This document shows, in pieces, positions 35,079 to 46,962 of a DNA stretch of 64,000 nt. The stretch spans positions 3,660,607 to 3,724,606 of the forward strand of contig NC_085095.1 in the NCBI RefSeq assembly GCF_963422355.1, written 5' to 3'. The notes under the pieces were generated by a model that searched no databases, was not told where the DNA came from, and saw nothing but the letters and a program-made list of their open reading frames with translations. How positions within the stretch are numbered: the first letter of the stretch is position 1; every line of letters begins with the position of its first letter. The stretch is from Corticium candelabrum. Lineage: Eukaryota; Porifera; Homoscleromorpha; Homosclerophorida; Plakinidae. The position numbers and the translations under genes were made by a program.

Positions 35079-35810
35079 GCCTCGGTATTCCAGACTGCTT
35101 TCTGCATGTGATGGGAGGAGAGGGTGGGAGAAGTGAAGAAAGCAGTCTGGGGACAGCTCTATTGTAAGTGACATCAGAAATAGGCGGTTTTCATAATTCG
35201 CCACATTTCGATAATTATCCACATTTATTTGGAACAGTAACAAGCACCAGATGGCTCGTGGGATATTGCCAGAAGTTGTTCTCTACCGCCCGACTACAAA
35301 CGAACGGGGGAACGTAGAAAATGAGTGACTTTACCAAATTCGGTACTGAGAAGGCAAAGCTATCTCAACCTTGCACTAAAATCGCCTAGCAAGCAGTTGA
35401 AGGGTCTTGAGGGCTTCAACGCCAAAAGTAGACAAAGTAGTAGGAACGGCCGCTGCAAGGGTTCTAACGTCCGGTAACGTCTGACAAGCATTCGCTGAGT
35501 TACCATGTCATCAGGAGCGAAACAAGTAGCGCGTCGCATTTGTGTTAGCTGCACCCCACTGTGCTATTACAGTCGTCTGAGAATCGCTTAGAAGTAATTA
35601 CGAAGTACTCATTGACGTCAGCAGTTGTCTACAGCGCTGATTGGCCGTTTTTTCCTAAACGGTGGTTTTGATTGGAGCGGATATTTCTGAACTTGAGCAA
35701 CTGCGTCTTTTCCAAAGTCACTTACAATAGAACTGTCCCCAGACTGCTTTCTTCTTTCCTCCCACCCTCCCCTCCCAGCGCGTGCAGAAAGCAGTCTGGA
35801 ATACCGAGGC
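35079..35810. mobile_element. Mutator-like or other long-TIR element
   Basis: Both ends carry GCCTCGGTATTCCAGACTGC in inverted orientation, extending about 95 bases through a purine/pyrimidine block to GTCCCCAGACTGCTTTC. TCGTATCTA occurs on both outer flanks, but offset by a few bases. Long arms and a possible 9-11-base duplication suggest Mutator-like, but there is no transposase. The inner part has no gene. Confidence 0.65.
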
Positions 35811-35854
35811 AATCGTATCTACAGAGCTCTCTAGAGGGCTCTGGTATCTACTGA

Positions 35855-36591
35855 TCTTGCGTAGAAACCCGTCCCTTTTTTATATCTACCGGCGGGAAAG
35901 AATTTAGTAAAATTGAACACAAGTACAGTGGTGCCAGCCGCCACCGACTTCCGGGTGGCAGATAATTACATTAACGTAAACGTGTAATCAACCCCACGCA
36001 AGTTGGTTGTTAGTTACACAATGGATCCGGACTGTTGTTCTCTGTGCCTGGAGTCTCCTTCCAGCAAAACGCAAAACAAAGAAAAAGAAACGGCTCTCGC
36101 AATACTCAAGCGATGTAGACATTTTGGCAAGTGTAGACTAGTCGGAGATTCTTTTGTGGACCAGCTGATTAGACAGAACCAGCTGGATCGAGCCTGTTTG
36201 TGATACATTGCCGAACATAGCTTGCTTCGTTTCATAGGCTAGATCAGCAAGTTCAAGGTTTGCGGGAAGAGATCGAGGCGATGGCAGGGCAGGTCGAAAC
36301 AATTAATTATGCAGAGGTTAGCGCGCAGTTTGTGTGAATTCTTAGCTAACTAAACGCCCTCTAACAAGAACAATACCTTAGTATCGTAAAGTTTGTCCAT
36401 TGATTGTTGTAAGCCTTCCAACAAGTGATTTCTAGTCGACAACAGAGACAAGAATGTTTCCAGTAATCATCACCTGTCAGCTTAGCCTTCATCTAATTAC
36501 TACTTTTAGTTGGAAAGACGTGGGCGTATGCCCGGCACCGCTGCTTTCCCGCCGGTAGATATAAAAAAGAGGAGGGGTTTGGCTACGCGAG
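35855..36591. mobile_element. inverted-repeat element, about 45-bp arms
   Basis: The left arm contains TTTTTTATATCTACCGGCGGG and the right arm CCCGCCGGTAGATATAAAAAA, with outer ends CTTGCGTAG and CTACGCGAG. It holds a short ORF at 36021-36203. It lies between the MULE-like element and the next block of the segmental duplication. Class unknown. Confidence 0.65.
36021..36203 (+). CDS. short hypothetical ORF inside the inverted-repeat element
   Basis: 60 residues: MDPDCCSLCLESPSSK, then a basic middle and ILKRCRHFGKCRLVGDSFVD. The cysteines are paired (CCSLC, CRHFGKC), which could bind zinc. I do not recognise it. It may be the first exon of the element's own gene, since the flanking DNA has no other long frame. 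Confidence 0.3.
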   Translation: MDPDCCSLCLESPSSKTQNKEKETALAILKRCRHFGKCRLVGDSFVDQLIRQNQLDRACL

Positions 36592-37553
36592 ACTACGTAT
36601 CTACATGGACGGCATTCGATTGCGTCTCCAGACATCTCGTAGTCTAGATGTTCTAGTCTTGTCTTGTCAACAGCAAAGTAAGCCACCAATAACGTATACG
36701 TATCTTGAAGTAGGTCGTACGTCTTTGTCATTTGACTTTTTTGTTCTTACTGTCCCTCGGGTAATTACTATGTAGGTAGGAGGTTGCATTGCGCGTCTAG
36801 GACAGACTAAGGTGTACGGTACCGTAGCAATACGACTCCTCTTTAGAGTCAAAATATGGTACAAAATGTGTCTACGTTGCAGTTTGTTTTGTTCCTCTTT
36901 CGCGGTATTCGCGCGTGTAGTTACTAATAATGTTACAGTGGGATAGTTGGAAATAATTGGGGAATATCCCGGGGAAAGGTCAAGACATGATGCGTGTACG
37001 AGCTACTGAGACCTTATGGGCTCTAGCTATAGGGCACCTTGCGAAGTAGTGTACATGCATGCATGGTTGTGTCAAAATTGGACAATGAGCTGAGACGATC
37101 ATGAGTTCATGCGATGAGACAAATGCGAGAGATCAGCTAGACCTCTCATACTACCCAATAGGTAAACTCTACACATGACGTTGTGCTTTCAATTGAAGAG
37201 AGCAGATCATGAGATCCAGATTTCTTCGCTGCTCCCGCGCCAACACCAAGCGATGAAAGCACACTTTTGATGACAGCACAGACTCTATCTAATTTGCACT
37301 AATTGTTCTTGTCATATTAATTAATTAACTAGACACATTTTTCTGGAACGGCGTACAGTACACGCATCAAGTTTATATATATATATATATTAGTTATATA
37401 TATATATATATTAGTTATATATATATATATATATATTAGTAATATATATATACAGTACTGTTTGTGATTCGTGTATATGTGTCTAGATATTAGTCGCTCT
37501 ATTTCAAACGTTAGAGACAGTACAAACCAATAGTGATACGAAAGACGTTTGAG

Positions 37554-40500
37554 ATGTCGGCTACTGGCAACTCTCCCACAGGCGACGCTTCAGACGTCAA
37601 CGGTGATCCGTGGAGTGCATTACAAAAGAACTTCGTCTACGTGTGGAGTAAATTGAGTCTCACGTCCTTGTTTCTCTCTTGTTTGTATGCTTTAGATAGT
37701 ACAGCTGTACCGATGCTTGTACTGATGTGTGGAGGCTTGTTTGATAGATAGAATGTACCCTATTTCCGCAAATAGTGCCCTATGCTCAAATTGTGCCCCA
37801 TGCTCAAATTATGTTCCATGGTGACCCTATAACGAAATAATGCTTCATGCTCGATTAGTGCGTTATGGGGTAGTATTCAAGCCCAGTTATCATGCATTCG
37901 TGTCTTTCTATGTGTACGTTTGAGATGAAATGAACACCCATGCAGATAGAATCACAGACTGACGATGAAGATTCAACGTATGCAACAGACTAGGAATACG
38001 ACTCAAGTGAAGCGAAAGCATCAAGGATACATACCAGTAAGACTGTAAGATTAGATTAGGTAGTTTGTTCATTATTTGTGTAGTGTGCTGCATTGTTGCA
38101 CACGAACAATGCAACAGTCTTTATGCTTGCAAAATTTCCTATGCTTGAATTGCACCCCATACTCAAATAATACTCCATGTTTCAGAACTATGAAAAATAG
38201 TGCCCATCGAGTAGCAATCTCGGAAATGTGGCACTATAATTCTAACAAGTCATAAGACTACTAAACGTGCTATAATTCTAACAAGTCATAAGACTATTAA
38301 ACATGCATATGCGTGTGTACTTAGTGTATGAAGCTTTGAAACGGTACTTGACGGCAGTTGGTCAACTTGCTGTTTGCTGTCCTGTGTACATGCATTTATA
38401 CACTATTGGTTGCCTGCAAACTTGCAATGGTTTGCTAATATGGTATTTGGAACCACCTGTTGTCAGGCTGCATTTGGGAACATGACAAGAAAGTGCATTT
38501 TCTTGTATGTTGTTGACGATTTATTAACCAATAGAGTTGGAGGGAGAGAGACAATGGTTGGAGAAAGAGATAATGGTGGTAGACTCTTATATGTGTCGTA
38601 GTGTGGCGAATTGCCTTTACGAGTAATTAAATGCTGAGAGGATACTGGCTTGATAATTTTTGCTTTCCTTGTGTTTTGTGCTTCGAAAGTTAGGCACATC
38701 TTGGACTAAATATATGGCTATAGTTTTTGTACTGCCTTAATTATTTATTGATGTCTATACTAGCTACATTGCCCGGCTTCGCTCGGGTGCATTCAATTTT
38801 GAGGAATTACCATGAAAGTATCTCGTCTAGAATTTTTGTTACAGTTGGATGCTCTAAGTAATTAGCAGTGAGTATTCCATTTATAATTATATTCTGTATG
38901 CTCCTCGTTAGCTTTGGATAGTGACAGCTGGCTCAAGTTGAGTTTAATTCTAATTTAAAGAAATGAAACGCTCCTAGACTGAATCTAAATGCATTTATAC
39001 TAGACATATGTCGTCTCTTGAACCGTAAAAGAAACTCTAATCCATTGTGTCGTCACGTATTGTGGCCTTGCATTTTAATTGTGACGTCACTTATTGTGAC
39101 ATCGCCTAGTTAAAATGTCTTATTCAATGTTCTATTAAAACGCTCTATTCCTGCTGCTTTGACTATGCGAAAGCGAAGAACTGTTTATTCTCTTGAACGC
39201 TATGATCTTGAATGTCGTACTTAGCAATACGAATGATGTCAGACAAAATAGAGAGGTCTATCGCTCGAGGGTTGACCATCGAAAGGGGACCCACTTATCG
39301 AAACTGACATCATTCGATAAGCATGCCTGGAGAATTTGAGTGACAATGAGTCAAACGTGAAGAAGTAGTAGGCGAACAGACAAGTAGGATTTTGTCTTTA
39401 GATATATGTATAGATTTCTATAGAGTTCTTTGAAAAACTTCAACTTTTGCCAAGGTTGTAGTTCTGTGTGTTTATGTAATCAGTAAGGGGTTATTGCATG
39501 GTATCTCCCTTTCTACACACATTTTTATTTGTTGCTGTAATTCCACAATGACCACGTAAGGCGAAGATGGCCTAGTGTCGAGGCTAGTGTATTAGTGTGA
39601 TACACCAGTGTGATAGATTTGCACAGTTATGTAGGACACTAAAATATATAAATCTGTTATTGCTTCTCAATAATCCTCTTTGACACCCACATAAACGGAA
39701 TTTCTCGAGTAACATTTACTGTAATAGTTTTGGCCAATCTACGAGTACTTACCCTCTGAGCTTTTGAGAACATCGGTGCTTGAATTCATGTCTACTATCT
39801 TCAGTGGCGTACACAGGGTTTTTTGTCTATTGCTAGCAATACCGCTGGGCTAAGGCCCTTTGTCTCAAGATATGAACTGGATGCCTTCCGGAAATTTTTA
39901 ATTTGGAACATCAAACTTCGATTTATACTTGACAGCCAGCGCAGTTTTATGCTCTTTGAGCTTCTTTTAGGTGTTTTCACATCTAAATTAAGTTTCTCTG
40001 ATCAATTTTTTTCCATTTATCTGTACACGAAGGAGTGGGCCTGCGGCAAGAAATTTGTGGTAAAAAATAGCAGATAGCCGTACATGCTGGCTCGTGTGGT
40101 TGACTTGTTTGTCGAGAGGAATCCTCGTCGCATGGCCATCAACTTTTCACAGCTCATGGCGAATTAAATGGCCTATTAAATAGTGACACCTTTAAGTGTT
40201 AATGTTTACCCTGCATTGTTGCACTGTTTAAAATCATTACAAGTTAATCGAATAGCAATTGTTAATTTATATTATTAAAACAATTGGTGACGTAATAAAA
40301 AGATTGACGCACAAACTTTCCTCAGTAATACCCCAGTGATTGAGCCTGTGTATTGTACTGATCGTTATACTGCTGCTTGTGGTAGAGAATATTCACCACT
40401 ACGCACAACGAACAGTTTATGCTGTTGTTCTAGTGTGCTGATGGTGCGTTTGGCATGCTACAGGAAGAGAACAAGCAACTGAAAGAAAGATTGCTGATCT

Positions 40501-42058
40501 CTCACACTCGTGTGCACAATCCAAAGTCGAGAACACAAGGTTACAGGAGGAAAGCAAACGACTGTCGTTGAAAGTGCATGAGCTAGTGAAGGAGTTGAGC
40601 ATAAAGGAGGCCGAATGGTGTGAAAAGAAAGAAAAATTGAAACTAAAGGTATTTAAGAGATCTGCTCAATTAAAGTATTAATCTATAAGTTATTAGATTA
40701 TTATTTAATACAATTTACACAACGAAGGAAAGTTTAGCTGACAATTTCTTTTTTACTTCCTAGTTTATTGAACATGAGGATTGAATTTTTCTGATAGGCC
40801 AGACCAATTGATTGATATCTCACATTTGCATGCAGTGCAATGAAAACCCGGAATTGCTCAAAATGTCACATCGTCATTACTTTTTTATTTGAAGTTGATC
40901 GGTTGGTCCAGTGTTCATGTCCAAATATCTGTGAGCATAAATAGTTTAGTCAGTGTGGCCTTACAGAGACTTTGCTTATCCTGTGTTGCTTGACCATTGC
41001 ATGCAAACAGCATAATCTTAATGTTAATGTGACATACTGGTGGGATTTGATGTCTGGAGGTGAATGAAGGGATGCAGACTACAGTACAACTGTTGCTGTA
41101 CAGTGGAGGAGCAACTGGAGAGTGGGTGCAGAATTCATGCATCTACGGTACTATGCTACTGCTTCTAATGTTTCCTTAGACAAGGCTCCAATAACATTTT
41201 GAATTTTTTCAAATCGTATGTTTTTGTGGTCTTGATGTGCGATAGTATTCATGTTTGATTTAGTTATTATTTGTCAAGTGACAAGATCTACAAAATTATT
41301 TTGTTAAAAATAAATGAAACTTTTTAACTAAATGCAGATGCTTTTAACGGTTGTTTTACGTACTTTATGAATTGGTAGGATAAATCCGTTAGCATTTGGG
41401 CATAGTTTTTGTTTGGGTTTGGTCTGCACCCAGGCTGGACTAGGATAACTGCATTATCCAAGTTCAAGCAACAAATTCTGTTATTCTCATATCTCAAGGT
41501 TGCTGGGGTGACCCATGTTTTTGAGAGAGATTCATTGCTAGGTAGCAGGAGATATGAAGCATTTGGTGACACATGGCACTTAAACTAATATATGTCTCAG
41601 TGGCTTATGTCTGTTAGATTAGTATTGGAGTATTCTCAGTCGTACCGGCCACTTTCAACTATTTGGGGTATTACTTATTAACAGACATGCAATAGACATG
41701 AAATGGCCGGGTCTTGGTGCATAGCTACAACTCAATAGTGAAGCACTATGCCCAAGAGTTGGTTGTAATAACAAAAAAAACTAATTGTGGAAACCCGTTG
41801 ACGTGATGATAGTTTGAAGTTTACTGTAGCAGTTGCAAATGAGTTGGGGAGAGCGTTATCATGAGTGGATGCGTCAAACTGAGCTCAAAATTCAAGAACT
41901 ACAACAAACCAACTTTTCTTGTATGATTGTTTTCATTTTAAAGTTTCAATTTGAGTTGATTCTTGAACCGTCTTTGTTTTGTAGACGTAAAACGGTTTGC
42001 AAGAGCTCTGAATGTGGCCAAATTGACAAAAATGAAGAAACTTGCTAATAATGTGTGA
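37554..42058 (+). CDS. CARD/coiled-coil protein gene (duplication copy A), possibly truncated
   Basis: The first exon begins at 37554 (MSATGNSPTGDASDVNGDPW) and gives CARD helices 1-2 (ALQKNFVYVWSKLS). It is 90% alike to copy B at 54092 until about 37692, then diverges, so CARD helices 3-6 are missing or far away. Later plus-strand exons with good splice sites encode coiled coil: about 40461-40649 (SKVENTRLQEESKRLSLKVH) and 41830-41938 (RQTELKIQELQQTN). The last exon, about 41985-42058, ends VAKLTKMKKLANNV and a stop. CARD domains link death-fold adaptors, and coiled coils usually add oligomerisation. That these exons form one transcript is inferred from order, strand and the matching CARD/coiled-coil pattern in copy B. 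Confidence 0.5.
37760..38240. repeat. repeat region with TATGCTCAAATT units, likely MITE
   Basis: About three tandem units GTGCCCCATGCTCAAATTAT at the left. CTATTTCCGCAAATAGTGCCC near the left end has a partial inverted counterpart on the right (GGGCACTATTTTT reversed; GAAATGTGGCACTAT). Probably a decayed transposon in the CARD gene's first intron. Confidence 0.45.
38230..38304. repeat. 37-bp tandem duplication
   Basis: GCTATAATTCTAACAAGTCA and the next 17 bases occur twice in a row with two differences. Confidence 0.85.
39802..39830 (+). other. hAT-like terminus, solitary
   Basis: CAGTGGCGTACACAGGGTTT resembles the MITE end at 16595 (CAGGGGCGTACGCAGGATTT). No matching opposite end was seen nearby, so the element's extent is unknown. 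Confidence 0.4.
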
Positions 42059-42637
42059 TCAAATCGAGTTACTTCCGTGTGCCAGTGCCATTGAAGTACA
42101 TGCACATTTTTCCACATGTTGTGTGCAATTGGAACTTCTGTTTTGGTTGTCGATGATGCTATGAAGCTATAGAACAGTTAAGACCTTTTTATTAAAATGC
42201 TGAGACTTTTTGTTATTTTTGTCATTTAGTCAGATCTATTGTATTGGCTTGTAGTAGTATAGGCTGCTAGACCTACTGGCTCTAAGCCTCTGTTTCAGAT
42301 CGAGAACTATGCCACTCAGTGTTCGAGGCCTATACAGTGACATGGCTGTATTAGTTTAATTCAGCAAATAGTTATTGTCACAATCCACTTGCTAATAGGA
42401 GTTGTGTTTACGGGTACTGTCAGTGGGAGGAGCTACACCAGCGTTTTGCGGTTGATTTATAGGGCGTGGCTTTACCGGTAGTATTATCTAAATGTAAGAT
42501 GACAGAACGAGCTTCAACTTTCTTGTTTCAGCTCCCTCTTTGCTCTCATTCTCCTATCCTAGGTGAGTCAATCTGAAGTCTCATTTCTTCGTAAACTTTC
42601 TGCCTACTCTAGCTAACATCGTCGGAGTTAGTGTAAA

Positions 42638-43790
42638 CTAATTAATTAATGAATTATGGCCATTCTGTCGACCCCACGCAAATGTTGATCGCTTCTCCTG
42701 AATTTCCAGGAACGACTGGCCAGAGTTCAACTGATCCTTCCTCCATTCTCCCTGTAATTTCATGAGGCACATCTGTGACCGTAATGCATTTTCCACCTCC
42801 AATGACTGCGATCGTTCATCAACATCAGGAGACGTATCGCCATCTCGACGATCTTCTAACTCACGACTACTTACCTTCAACTTTAGAATCAACTGAACCA
42901 TAAATCTGTTTTGCTGAAACGTCTTCCATAATGTTAATATTAATATCCAATATTTTTGCACGTGACGTAGACTCGTGTCGAGTCCTCCCCCGCGCTATAG
43001 TATCTCACGAGGTATCATTTATGTACTTGTCTCGTGTTCTACGTTGATTCATTCGTATTTGCTTTTTCAAAGTGTGTTGATGATGTACCTTTCAGCTTCC
43101 ATTTCACTCATCAGCCGTTTTCTCTCGTTTGATATCGCATCTTGCACATGAACTCTTCTAATTGAGATCATAAACGTCGTCTCTCTTGTTTACTTTTCCG
43201 CTGTTCTTCTAGAATTGTTAATTTTCTCTTGCCATAAATTTTGCATTACTTGCAGTCAGAGATGTCTGCAGTTCATTAATTAACTTTGATTTCAAGTGCT
43301 TCTCGTTCTGCTCTCACACGTTCCAGCTCCTGTGTCAGTTCAACAATTTGGTTGGCTTGGCTATTGCAACTTGCAAGAGCTGAAACGAACTCTGCCTCGT
43401 CACTGTGCGGTGTTTGAGCATCGTGAATCTTTGTTTCGGTACTGTTCTTATCATGTATCTACACCATCTACACCATCTACACCGATTATCCACACCATCT
43501 ACACCATCTACACCGGCCATCCACACCATCTACACCCTTTGTAGCTAGATGTAACGTGGTGCTTTGACTTTCAGTTTGGCTACTAAATTTTCATCTCCTC
43601 TCTCTACATTCTCTACTGAGTCGAGTCACCTCCTGCTGTAACTTCTGGTCAAAAACAGTCACGTTGCGCGAGCTGCTCCTCTTTGCCAGTTTCTTTCCAA
43701 ACTTGCAATCTCGCGTTCTACATTCTGGTTCTTGGCTATCAATTCAGTGATGTTTTGCGCCAGTACATGCGACGGTCATTAACTTAACTT
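42638..43790 (-). pseudogene. coiled-coil protein remnant, minus strand
   Basis: Minus-strand pieces, high to low: ITELIAKNQNVEREIASLER (about 43690-43750), SANE-type linker, NQIVELTQELERVRAEREAL (about 43270-43350), ISNERKRLMSEMEAER (about 43080-43140) and VDERSQSLEVENALRSQMCL (about 42740-42830). All are heptad-rich. Several frame changes and stops separate them, though some breaks could be introns. It may be another member of the CARD/coiled-coil family in inverse orientation, but no CARD was found upstream. Confidence 0.5.
43457..43538. repeat. 9-bp minisatellite TCTACACCA
   Basis: About nine copies of TCTACACCA with variants (GATTATCCACACCA, GGCCATCCACACCA). In the coiled-coil remnant's frame it would read Gly-Val-Asp repeats. 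Confidence 0.9.
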
Positions 43791-43984
43791 GGATACTCGC
43801 TACTAGATATTGACCATAGAAGCCTTATGCAAACCAAACGCCATTTATGACACAATCATTGGAAATATTCCTGCATGGCACGAGCGTCCGAAAGCCCTGA
43901 TCTCATGACGACCAAAGTTGGAGTGGTGACCAGAAGACAAGCCAACAGCGGAGATGGAATTCTACCGTTATAGCTGTTCCAAAA

Positions 43985-44192
43985 CCAAATCTCTGGAAGG
44001 ATATAGATTGAGAAGAGCTTGCAAGACTGCAACGCGAGGATGCTTCAATCCAGAAATACAAATCCAAGAATCGTCCCATGATCAAAGGAGATCAAGACGT
44101 GATATTTGAGGAGAAAGACAACGTTATGTACCGAATTTACAAGCATCCCAAGGTAGGCAAAGGAAAACCAATACAAGTGAAGTGATTGTATA
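43985..44192 (+). pseudogene. retrotransposon pol fragment
   Basis: One plus frame with a single TGA reads EELARLQREDASIQKYK, PMIKGDQDVIFEEKDNVMY and RIYKHPKVGKGK. This resembles the stretch before the zinc-binding integrase domain in Ty3/gypsy pol (EExxxxQxxDxxL...GLLYR). No other pol parts adjoin. Confidence 0.5.
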
Positions 44193-44378
44193 CCTATAAA
44201 CTAATGAGGTATATAGTTGCTACAGTCCCGTCCATGTTCTCCTATTAATTGTCTTACACATCAAAGTGCACGTTGCCTAGCTGTTGAAGTTGGACGGTTA
44301 CATGCATACACTATAATGTCTTACAAAAGTTTATTGTAGCGCACGTACTAGATGCTTGCCTTGCAAGTATACATACAT

Positions 44379-44381
44379 ACA

Positions 44382-44460
<79 letters not shown>

Positions 44461-44603
44461 GTGTGTGTAGTTAAGTATGTATGTATGTATGTATGTATGT
44501 ATGTATGTATGTATGTATGTATGTACGTATGTACGTATGTATGTATGTTGTATGTATGTATGTATGTATGTATGTATGTATGTATGTATGTATGTATGTA
44601 TGT
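44379..44603. repeat. (TG)n then (ATGT)n microsatellites
   Basis: About 85 bases of TG repeat, then about 130 bases of ATGT repeat running directly into the LINE coding sequence. Confidence 0.95.
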
Positions 44604-46962
44604 CAGCAAGCTAAATGATCCCTCTACCAGTCTTCGGCTGAAAAACGAACTCACCACAAAGCTGCAAGAATTGTATATTCCATCTTATGATTCAGCCAGC
44701 AACCTGGATGCATTATGGTCAAGTTTACACTCAGTTGTTCACAACGATTCTTATGAACTACTTGGCAAGCCTGATAGGAAGCACCACGATTGGTTTGATC
44801 AAAATGACACTGTCATCAGCCATCTCCTTGATGATATGCATCGCTTGCATCATGTCTGGTTATCAGATAAACGCAATCAAAGCACTGCTGATGCCTACCA
44901 TCATGCAAGAAAAGCAGCAAGAGCTAGGCTCTCTGTGATGAAGAACAAATGGTGGTTACAGAAGGCAGAACAGCTTCAGTTAGCTGCTGACCAGCATAAC
45001 TCTAGTGGCTTCTATCAAGGCCTAAAAGAGGTGTTTGGGCCAAGTGTAAAGACAATCGCACCTCTACAATCTGTTGACAACTCCAGGCTTCTCTATGGAC
45101 GACAAGAAATTTTGACTCGTTGAGGTCAGCATTTTGCAAGCATCTTGAATCATCCAACATTTATTTCACAAGAAGCTCTTGACAGCATTGATGAACAGCC
45201 TGATCTAGTTGTAGCTTGTGAACCACCATCTAACAATGAGATAAATAAAGCTATCAGGAAAATGTCAAGGAATAGATCTCCTGGTGCTGATGGCCTACCT
45301 GCTGAAATTTTTCAACATGGAGGAGAACTGCTGTTGTTCAAACTAGGTGATTTCATTCGTCTATGCTGGGAACTCGAAGATGTACCCCAGAACTTTAAAG
45401 GTGCCAACATAATCCATCTATATAAGAAAAAAGGTAGTCAATCTGACTGCAACAATCACCGTGGGATCTCTTTGTTGTCTGTTGCTGGCAAAATTATGGC
45501 CAGAGTTCTTCTTGATCGTCTTGTCTCAGACTTTTCAGAGAGTATCCTTCCTGAAAGCCAATGTGGTTTTCGTTCTGGTCGTGGTACGTCCGACATGATC
45601 TTTTCAGCCAGGCAGCTTCAAGAAAAGTGTCGTGAACAGCACGTGGATCTATTTATGGTCTTTATTGACTTGGTCAAAGCGTTTGACTCGGTTGATAGAA
45701 CTGACTTATGGAAAGTCCTTTTGAGGCTTGGCTGCCCGGTTAAGATTGTGAATCTAATCAAAGCCTTTCATACTGGTATGATGGCTTGTGTTGTCGAGGA
45801 TGGGTCAAAGTCAGAAATGTTTGCAGTAAACAACGGAGTGAAACAGGGCTACGTTCTAGCACCTACTCTTTTTAGCATTTTGTTTCTCGTGGTTTTAAAT
45901 GATGCCTTCAAGAACATCCGAGAGGGTGTTCGAGTTGAGTTTAGAACTACTGGAGGTGAATTCAATCTCAGACGCTTACAAGCCAAAACAAAGGTTTCTA
46001 AGAGTCTACTGAGAGAACTCTTGTTTGCTGACGATTGCGCATTAGTTGGTCACACATATGAAGACATTCAATACATTGTCAACTGTTTAGACAGATCAAC
46101 TAAACGTTTTGGCTTGAGTATCAGCTTGAAAAAGACAGAAGTGCTTTTTCAACCACGTTCAGGCTCAAACTATAACCCTCCTCCAGTTATGATTGGTGAT
46201 CACCCATTGTCTTATGTCAGCAATTTCAAGTATTTGGGTAGTTTCCTTTCGAATAATGCAACTGTTGATGCAGATGTCTCTCATAGGATATCAAAGGCCA
46301 GTGCTGCTTTTGGTAAATTGTACAACAGACTCTGGCAAAGGCATGAAATCAAACTGACCACGAAGGTTGCAGTTTACAAAGCAGTAGTCTTATCAGTTCT
46401 ATTGTACGGATGCGAGTCATGGACCCTTCTTCGTCGCAACCTCAAAAGTTTGAAGAGTTTTCATCTGCGATGTCTTCGCCGCATATGTGGAATCCAGTGG
46501 ACTGACTATATACCCAACACAGAAGTGCTATCTCGTTGTAACATCAGTGGCATTGAATCTTTTGTTATGAAATGCCAATTTCGCTGGGCTGGTCACATGT
46601 CTCGAATGCCTAATGATAGAATTCCCAAACAAATCCTTTTTGGTCAACTGGAACAGGGCCATCGTCATCAAGGTGGTCCTAAAATACGTTATAAAGATTC
46701 TATCAAGGCTAATATGAAATCTTGTGGGATTGACTTCCTGCATTTTGAGAAACTATCCAGTGATAGAAGAAACTGGAGATCTCTCTGCCATTCATCACTC
46801 CAACAGTTTGAAGAAAATCGTATTAGACATCTTCAAGCTCAACGTCAGAAACGGAAAGAACAAATTGTTCCTACCAACAAGTCATTTGTTTGCCAATCTT
46901 GTGGCAAGGAATGCCGTTCAAAAGCAGGTGTTAAATCCCACCAGAGACACAGAGGACACTAA
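44604..46962 (+). pseudogene. LINE reverse transcriptase with C-terminal C2H2 finger, one stop
   Basis: One long frame broken only by a TGA at 45121-45123. Before it: WFDQNDTVISHLLDDMHRLH and ARLSVMKNKWW, typical of the linker upstream of RT. After it is a full RT: SPGADGLPAEIFQ, NNHRGISLLSVAGKIMARVL, QCGFRSGRGTSDMIF, FMVFIDLVKAFDSVDR, the catalytic LLFADDCAL (46024 on), FKYLGS, LLYGCESWTL, RWAGHMSRM and RYKDSIK. It ends with the finger CQSCGKECRSKAGVKSHQRH. The endonuclease is missing (5' truncation at an ATGT repeat). Note VKAFDS in place of the usual (T/S)KAFD and GVKQGYVLAPTLFS. The short 3' UTR ends in ATGTATGTATTG near 47020. Confidence 0.9.

Larger units (their letters stand above)
31086..37700 (+). 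repeat. segmental duplication, copy A
   Basis: Pieces 31086-31470, 34650-35070, 36600-36930, 36980-37140 and 37145-37700 are collinear with 47035-47450, 47455-47800, 47805-48170, 51505-51620 and 53460-54235. Shared runs include GGTTATGCCAGACTGGCCTG, TCGCTTAGCCAGGCT and GCACTAAATCTTTGGGCG. The last piece includes the promoter side and first exon of the CARD gene. Copy A is split by a P element and two inverted-repeat elements. Confidence 0.85.

Noticed and set aside
38760..38790. CCCGGCTTCGCTCGGG hairpin as a possible ribozyme or terminator
   Set aside because: The hairpin is short, lacks the conserved core of hammerhead or other ribozymes, and nothing around it supports a role.
44356..44603. 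Open frame with Tyr/Cys/Val/Met repeats fused to the LINE frame
   Set aside because: It is the translation of TG and ATGT microsatellites; the LINE homology begins only after the repeat.
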